Below, in pieces: positions 58,077 through 64,000 of a DNA stretch of 64,000 nucleotides. Numbering within the stretch: position 1 is the stretch's first letter; each line of letters starts with the position of its first letter. Made by a program: the position numbers and the translations under genes. Location: NCBI GenBank assembly GCA_020631735.1, contig CM036159.1, positions 96,650,701 through 96,714,700 of the forward strand. Direction: 5' to 3'. The notes beneath the pieces were generated by a model that saw only the letters and a program-made list of their open reading frames with translations, did no database searches and was not told the DNA's origin. Source of the stretch: Saccharum officinarum. Taxonomy: Eukaryota; Streptophyta; Magnoliopsida; Poales; Poaceae.

Positions 58077-59159
58077 AGTACAATTGGTGACCATTTCACA
58101 AAAATACAAAAAGTATATTAACAATTTAAAACCTCTAGTCACAAGAAACTACAACCCTAACAAGGATCCACTTGCATCTGTTTATATATTACACCTAAAA
58201 AATACGTTGAGGTTTCGTGCAACAAAAAAATGGTGCGCACGTCTCCATCAAATTCCGATTCCGAGAATTCTGTGCAGCATAGAAATCGCGGCCCCTCCGA
58301 TCCGAGTCCAGTTTGATACACGGACGTGATATCGGAGGAGCGCTTGCAATCGCCCCGCTCGACTTCCCTGTGTCCTGACATGTGCCGACACGTGAATCCA
58401 GCCATTCAACCAGCTGCTCATATGCCAGGAAACTAGGCATACCCGAGACCCCGACTGATCTACTCCTCGTGCTGCTCAGGAAACGCCTCGCGTACCATAG
58501 CTCCGGCCTGTGAGGAAGTTCCTCTACAAACTCGCTCGACGTCCTTGCTGGCCCTACTCATGGCCCTCCTCGCGCCGCACCGTCGTGTGTCACCACAACG
58601 ACCATCCAAAATCTCCTAACTCGTCTCAGCAACCGCCCCGACCACCCGCTTCCATCTCTGTCGAACGAGGACGACACGATGCGGCATAGCATGATGCGAG
58701 GGCCAGAGGAGAATAATAGGATGTGGTGATTGGGCGCAAGGAGAAGAATGAAATGCTCTTGGGTCACAAACTCTCGGTGAATGGCGACGACAGCCCACAA
58801 GACTGCTTTTTAGCAACATTTCTATAATATATGGTCTAGAAATACATGAATTTTGAAGTGTAGTTTTTTACAAGATCATTTGCTATAACATTTATATAAA
58901 TTTGATACATCTATATCCCATTGTGACTCTGAACCACATGTTCTCATTCTTGTTTTATTGGTTTTGAATTATTCGGCTGTGGTGCAACGCACGGGCATAA
59001 ATCTTTAACATAAAAATCACTCCATGCCTATTTTTGATGACAAACGAATCATACCACCACTATGTCTCTATTTTGGATACGTGCTCTGCAACTTGCGGTG
59101 CGGTAGTGGAGCCACGGTATGTGAAATCCGACTTTCAGTTTAATCTTATGGTCAGCAAG
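58077..59159. other. Intergenic, nothing recognised
   Basis: No gene or complete repeat supported. Open frames on the minus strand (58157-58819) have no family signature. Confidence 0.5.
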
Positions 59160-60412
59160 TGTTGATATTTGTTAACGCACACAGAAAAGGATCTACAAGC
59201 GCACGGATATCGGTGAGCATTTCATCTGGGAGATATTTCTAGAGTATCATATTTATTTATTCGCAAGGAGAAAGCATGTGATAACTAACCTAAATCTATA
59301 CTCAACCCCTAGGCCGCACTACAAGGTAGCGAAGATATAAGCGATTAGAGAAGACTACGACGATAGTCTGGTTCCAACCTAAGGTAAGCTATGAAACTAT
59401 TGGTATATGGGGACATATCAATGAAAAAGAGACACCACAGAGGATGCTTGACCAAGGCACTTAATCCTACCAATCCTTCTGACGGGAGGAGGCTCCAAAG
59501 GTAACAATGGGACTGCCACTTCCCACGCTACTAAACATCGATCCGCCCAGACAAGGGATATCTATGAGTATCTCTAGCCTAAGCACCACGCTTACGCTAC
59601 AGACGATTACCCTACCCTCTACCACGGAAGAGAATAAAGTAAACTCGTAAACCATAGAACAATAGTAACAACGTACTTACTTAGTATTGTAAGTTGAATT
59701 ACCGAAGAATTCTATAACCAAGTCTCGGGTTATGAGACTTGATCCCGCAGGTACAAGTCGGAGAGGCGACACCGACATACCGGGCTTCCTCCAACTCATT
59801 CCTCCACTCTAACTCTCTCAATCTAGAAGAACTCTAATCTCACATGGAGACTACAAAGCTAATCTCTCTTATATGTGCTCTAAGAGAGAGATCCATTCAA
59901 GGGACCTCTCCCTGTTGATCCTCACAAGAAATAATAAATTAGGGTTTCAAGGGATGCCTCCTCTAGGGGCCAGGGGCCTTACTTATATAGCCCTCTAGGA
60001 AGCACCACAGCTCTCAGATCAAACCGACCTTCATCTACGATTATTATTGATCCTCAAAGGCGGTGGAGACATGATCCAGGAGGTGGAGCCTGATTGGCCA
60101 CCTGGGTGGGGCGGCCGCCCCTAGGGCTGGGCGTCCGCCCCTGTCACAGTGATAGGTGGGTCTCACCTCCCAAGGTTTGGCTTTCCGAACCTTCTAGATT
60201 ATATTTTTTTTTATCCGTGGCCCTTTCTCTCTATGTAAACCTGACATGTGGGTCATCCTTGGTTCTTTTCAGCTGACCCCTTACAGAAACAGACATTCAC
60301 CAAAACGTGTGGAATTATGTCAATAAACCCCCTATATCTAAGTGGTAATTATTGTTTAGTCATTTTTCATGCTTGTTGACGGTTAAAAAATAATACTTAT
60401 CTACTGTCAACA
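59160..60412 (-). repeat. Gypsy-type LTR (1253 bp)
   Basis: Plus-strand ends TGTTGATATTTG and CTACTGTCAACA. On the minus strand the LTR start TGTTGACAG is preceded by AAGCTTGAGGGAGTT, a polypurine tract of the kind found in grass gypsy elements, so this is a 3' LTR. The G/C block GGGGCGGCCGCCCC and CGTCCGCCCC lies near 60105-60140. Confidence 0.75.
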
Positions 60413-61130
60413 AACTCCCTCAAGCTTACCCTTTGCTCGTCCCTGAGCAAAGATAAACTCAGTGATGGATCAAGAGTTGCTACAATGCTTTCACGCCTCA
60501 AAAGTAAACATGCGTTCAAACAAGAACTCTCCTCCGGATTAAAACGAACTATCCTGACTTCAAACTTACCCATATTACCTTTTAACATGGGACTTGTAGC
60601 CGTCACTTGGGTTTTGAGCAGTTGAAAGACAGAACGGTCAAGTTAAGCGCTATGTCTCAAGCTCTTTGATCAACCATTATTCTGGAGTTTTGCATGGTTT
60701 TCAAATAAAACTCAGAGATTCCTGTGTATGACCCTTTCACGTCTCTCCTTTATGGTATTTCTGGATCCTCACCAAGCCATTTTATGGTGTATGTCTTTTC
60801 TCTTCTCTCAAAATATGTGGTATTTTTTTGCATAAGGCATAGTAACATTATACCTTCTCTTTCTCACCCTACTTCTAATAGGTCTATCTGGAGCTCATAG
60901 GTGGGAGACAAGGAATCCATACTTACAAACATTTATTGCATAGTCAGACACATGGATCCAGAGGGACAAGTCCGGCCATACAGTCAAATCAAGATATGCA
61001 TGTGTGTGATCCTAAATATGGGCTGAGTGGATATGTATATACTGGTAATAATGGTGGATGTAAGTGAAAATAAAGGGGTAGAGGAAAAATGGTAAATATC
61101 TATTTCTACTTTTGCTCCTTGAAAGAAATT
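60413..61130 (-). mobile_element. Internal 3' part of the gypsy element, non-coding
   Basis: Follows the polypurine tract and has no recognisable pol. It is cut at about 61130-61190 by gag sequence of the long-LTR family. Confidence 0.5.
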
Positions 61131-61139
61131 TATACCTCT

Positions 61140-61429
61140 CTTAAACTTTGAAGAACTTGCTGAGAACTTGGGTCCATGATCTTACCAAAGATGCTATCAT
61201 CCAAAGATCTATACATGATGTTAGTAGCTTAGATGTCAAGATCTAGACATTTCTCTTGTGCTTGAGTTAGATTATCTTCATCCAACACATGAGAAAAGCC
61301 TACATCTACCATCCACCACATTTGAGGGCAAATAAACTTAAAATTGCATATCATCCAATTTTTCCACCGTGCAAAGTGTGTGCCATCAAACATGTGAGGA
61401 CAATCAACATCTAGTCCATATTCCGCCAT
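61140..61429 (-). pseudogene. Gag N-terminal fragment of the long-LTR family, nonsense mutation
   Basis: Starts MAEYGLDVDCPHMFDGTHFA, homologous to the start of the gag at 21158. A TAA at 61229-61231 (probably CAA originally) stops it, after which the frame continues ATNIMYRSLDDSIFGKIMD before homology ends. It lies directly downstream of a primer site (complement of 61466-61478, TGGTATCAGAACC). Confidence 0.8.
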
Positions 61430-62570
61430 CCTCTCGGGTCGGTGAAGACCACAAATGAGAGACCAGGTTCTGATACCAATTGAAGGATCGAGATGGCGGA
61501 CTAGAGGGGGGGTGAATAGTCCTTTCTAAAAATAATCGCGTCGGCAAACCGAAACAAATGCGGAATTAAAACCATCGGTCTAGCCAAGACTACACCCCTC
61601 TATCTAAGTTCACAAGCACCTCACAAAGATCCTAATTATGTAACTAAGGTGTTTTTCTTAGCAAGAGCTCTCCTAAACAATTCTAGAGCAAGGTCACACA
61701 AACCTATGCACTAGTACTTTAGCAAAGCCGGGGAGCTCCTACACAATTCTAGTAAGCAAAAGCATGAAGCCAACTATGCTCACTAGCAATGCTCAATAGC
61801 AAGGCAACTAATGCCAAACTAGAGAGCGCAAATTACTTAGCTACACAAACTAAGCAATATGACTAACAAGGTTACACAAACCAAATTAGCCATGCAACGG
61901 GAGCTACTTCTATGCTACACAAGCAAGAAGGTAACTAGCTAACTACACAAGCAAACTAGTTACAAGAGCAACTACACAAGCACAAGTATATGAATGTAAA
62001 TACAAGCTTATGAATCAAAAGCAAACCACCGAGAAGATGTACATAATGTTGACACGACGGTTTTTCATCGAGGTTCACTTGGTTGCCACCAAGCTAGTCC
62101 CCGTTGTGGCGATACACCCACTTGATGGATCACGAGCTAATTGACTATCAAGAGTCAAACCCTCAGTGGGTGTCGCACATCCACTCTCAAGATAGGGATC
62201 CTCCAAGCCACGAGCTTTACTAGAGTTGCTCTTCGCGATCCCCGCGGGGTGAGCACAATCCCCCTCACAAATCCCCCTCCAGAGCCACTCACAATCTTCA
62301 CGCGTGATTCAACGGAGTCGCAAGCCACCAAGCCGTCTAAGAGGTGGCAACCTCCAAGAGTAACAAGTACCACCGGCTTGCAACTCGATCACCTAGCGCC
62401 ACTCGATGCAATCCTCACAATGCAACGCACTAGAATCGCTTTCTCACTCGATCGGATGATCACTATCAAGCTCAAGTGAGTTAGAGGGCTCCCAAGCACA
62501 CCAACACAAGCCACCAAGGCCTAAGGGTGCTCAGCTACCGGCCATGGCCGGCCACAACATCTATTTATAG

Positions 62571-62580
62571 CTCCACAACA
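62571..62580 (-). promoter_or_regulatory. LTR TATA box
   Basis: CTATAAATAG on the minus strand at the same relative place as in the other LTRs. Confidence 0.6.
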
Positions 62581-62624
62581 AAATAGAGCCGTTAGTCCCC
62601 TCACTAGGCAAGTTTCGGGTCGAC

Positions 62625-62910
62625 TAGACGCGCCAGTCGAACTGATCGGACACGCAGGTCAGTAGCGTGCTCCAACGGCTAGTTTTCGCGCGTATAAACT
62701 TGTATTGACCGGACGCGCAGGTCACTAACGGGACCGGACGCGTAGGTCGCAGCGAAACAGCGAACAGAGAGGTTCCAGTAAGCTCCCGAAACGACTGGAC
62801 GTGTCCGGTCATCACTGACCGAACTCGCTGCAGCGTCCGGTCACTTTAGCCTGTGAAAAACACTGACCGGACGCGCAGGTGCTGACCGGACGCGTCCGGT
62901 CACGAGTCCG
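62625..62910 (-). repeat. CpG-rich array, diverged copy
   Basis: Several GACCGGACGCG units remain (near 62707, 62733, 62863 and 62883) among decayed ones such as GATCGGACACG and GACTGGACGTG. The changes are mostly CG to TG or CA, the signature of methylated-CpG decay. Confidence 0.75.
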
Positions 62911-63807
62911 GTCACAGACCACTATTCGATAAAACGGCGATAACTCTTAGCTCCGAACTCCGATTTCGATGATCTTAGACATTTTGGAAAGCTTACTCAG
63001 AGGGCTACACAACCCACTAAAGCACTTGATCCAATTCAGAATGAATCAAAGTAGTATTCCACTCCAAGAGCCATTATAGTGTCCGGAGAACACCGAAAAA
63101 CATTTCTCTCTTCTCCAAGTTGATCAACACCAACTCCAACACCTTCTCCTTTGCAAATGTGCCAACACCACCATGTGTAAAACACCATGTGCATGTGTGT
63201 TAGTATTTTCACAATCATTTTCTCGAAGAAGTTAGGCACTCAACTTGCCTCGCCACTCGATCCTAACACGTATGCAAAGTTAGATCGCTCAAGTGGCACT
63301 AGATGACCAATATGCAAACAAGTTTGCCCCTCTTAATAGTACGACCATCTATCCTAAACCCGGTCATCAATTTCTTTACACACCTATGACCGGTGAAATG
63401 GAAATGCCCTAGGTTATACCTTTGCCTTGCGCATTCCACTCCATCTCCATTGATGTTGATGCAACACATGCATCAACCAATCACCAAATGATATGATCCA
63501 CTTCATATCATCATGTAACCATGTTGGTTCATCGATCTTGACCTCACTTGCTCTTCACCGTTGCATCGGTCCTTCGGCGCCAAGCCATCACACAACTTGC
63601 CCTTTACCCTAGCAACCGGTCCATCAAGCCAAGCCTCATCTTGATCTTCTCCACCTTGGTCACATGACTCCATGTCATGTCTCATGTGCATTAAGCTCCT
63701 TCATGACACCATCACCTGTGGACTAATCTCTTGTGTATCTCACATTAAACACAATTAGTCCACTTACGGTTGTCACTCAATTACCAAAACCAAACAAGGA
63801 CCTTTCA

Positions 63808-64000
63808 ATCTCCCCCTTTTTGGTAATTGATGATAACTCTACAAAGATATAGAAAATAAGTTCTTTTGGATTTTATGCCACTTATCCAACATTTAAGCTC
63901 TATGTTAGGATTTGGATAAGCACCATAAAATCCGACTTGGTAGTGATAACTCCCCCTACATATGTGCTTAAAAGGTTTGGTTTCAAGCTCACACATATGC
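63808..64000 (-). mobile_element. Polypurine tract and 3' internal end of a second long-LTR element
   Basis: The minus strand has AAAAAGGGGGAGAT right before the LTR start, then the same internal sequence as 15967 onwards (TTGTCATCAATTACC-like, CCATAAAATCCGACTTGGTA). It continues beyond the window. Confidence 0.85.

Larger units (their letters stand above)
61481..63807 (-). repeat. Long LTR with internal sequence on both sides
   Basis: 2327 bp with ends TGAAGGATCG and GGACCTTTCA. To its left lie a primer site and gag; to its right lie a polypurine tract and 3' internal sequence, as at 15950. It is diverged from the 13501 and 21210 LTRs (array and several indels), so it is an older copy. Confidence 0.9.

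Noticed and set aside
1..64000. tRNA, rRNA or other structured RNA genes
   Set aside because: I found no stretch I could fold or recognise as such by eye; a tRNAscan or Infernal run would decide.

Overview
This window is nuclear DNA from a grass, most probably from the Andropogoneae (sorghum, sugarcane, Miscanthus and maize group). The genes are intron-split with grass-type proteins, the intergenic space is full of Tourist, Stowaway and hAT MITEs, and long LTR retrotransposons are nested between the genes. Two runs of exactly 100 N (7827-7926 and 40557-40656) mark it as a draft assembly, so single-base frameshifts need checking against reads.

From left to right. 1-1310 carries a CDC25/ACR2-type arsenate reductase (minus strand). 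It shares a 0.4 kb divergent intergene with a broken RFWD3-like RING gene (1740-2700, plus). Downstream on the same strand are two decayed, tandemly duplicated copies of the RPA32 C-terminal winged-helix exons (5192-5700 and 6193-6628). The first duplicate is interrupted by a 5'-truncated LINE with a perfect 12-bp target duplication. 8418-13500 is a frameshifted Ty1/copia element that has lost its 5' end. 13501-23683 is a young gag-only element with about 2.45-kb LTRs and no pol. 23684-24691 is a gypsy-type LTR fragment. 24.7-30.5 kb is a mosaic of MITEs and short repeats with recurring hairpins.

31171-35780 is an intact gene for a DRM2-type de novo DNA methyltransferase (8 exons, about 607 aa, two UBA domains, rearranged catalytic motifs). 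36.0-39.2 kb is an unexplained field of degenerate repeats, followed by a related LTR (39159 to the gap). 44424-47414 is a PIF/Harbinger transposon with a nearly intact transposase. 49926-50329 encodes a SIAMESE-related CDK inhibitor whose two conserved motifs lie in different frames. 51676-57175 is an intact 14-exon SEX4 phosphoglucan phosphatase gene (371 aa, minus strand). 59160-64000 holds a gypsy LTR and another copy of the long-LTR family, in which one LTR carries internal sequence on both sides.

The host genes do not form one pathway: arsenate or phosphate chemistry, ubiquitin/RPA remnants, DNA methylation, cell-cycle inhibition and starch degradation. The observations most worth a second look are: the RFWD3-like RING and RPA32C exons lying in one locus with compatible splice phase, since these proteins bind each other in known systems; CpG-rich arrays placed just upstream of the TATA box in all four long LTRs; mismatched flanks of the gag-only element and an LTR shared by two internal regions; and a family of covarying hairpins between 26 and 30.4 kb. 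I saw no clear evidence of a wholly new biological system. All calls come from reading the sequence and family knowledge; no database search was run.
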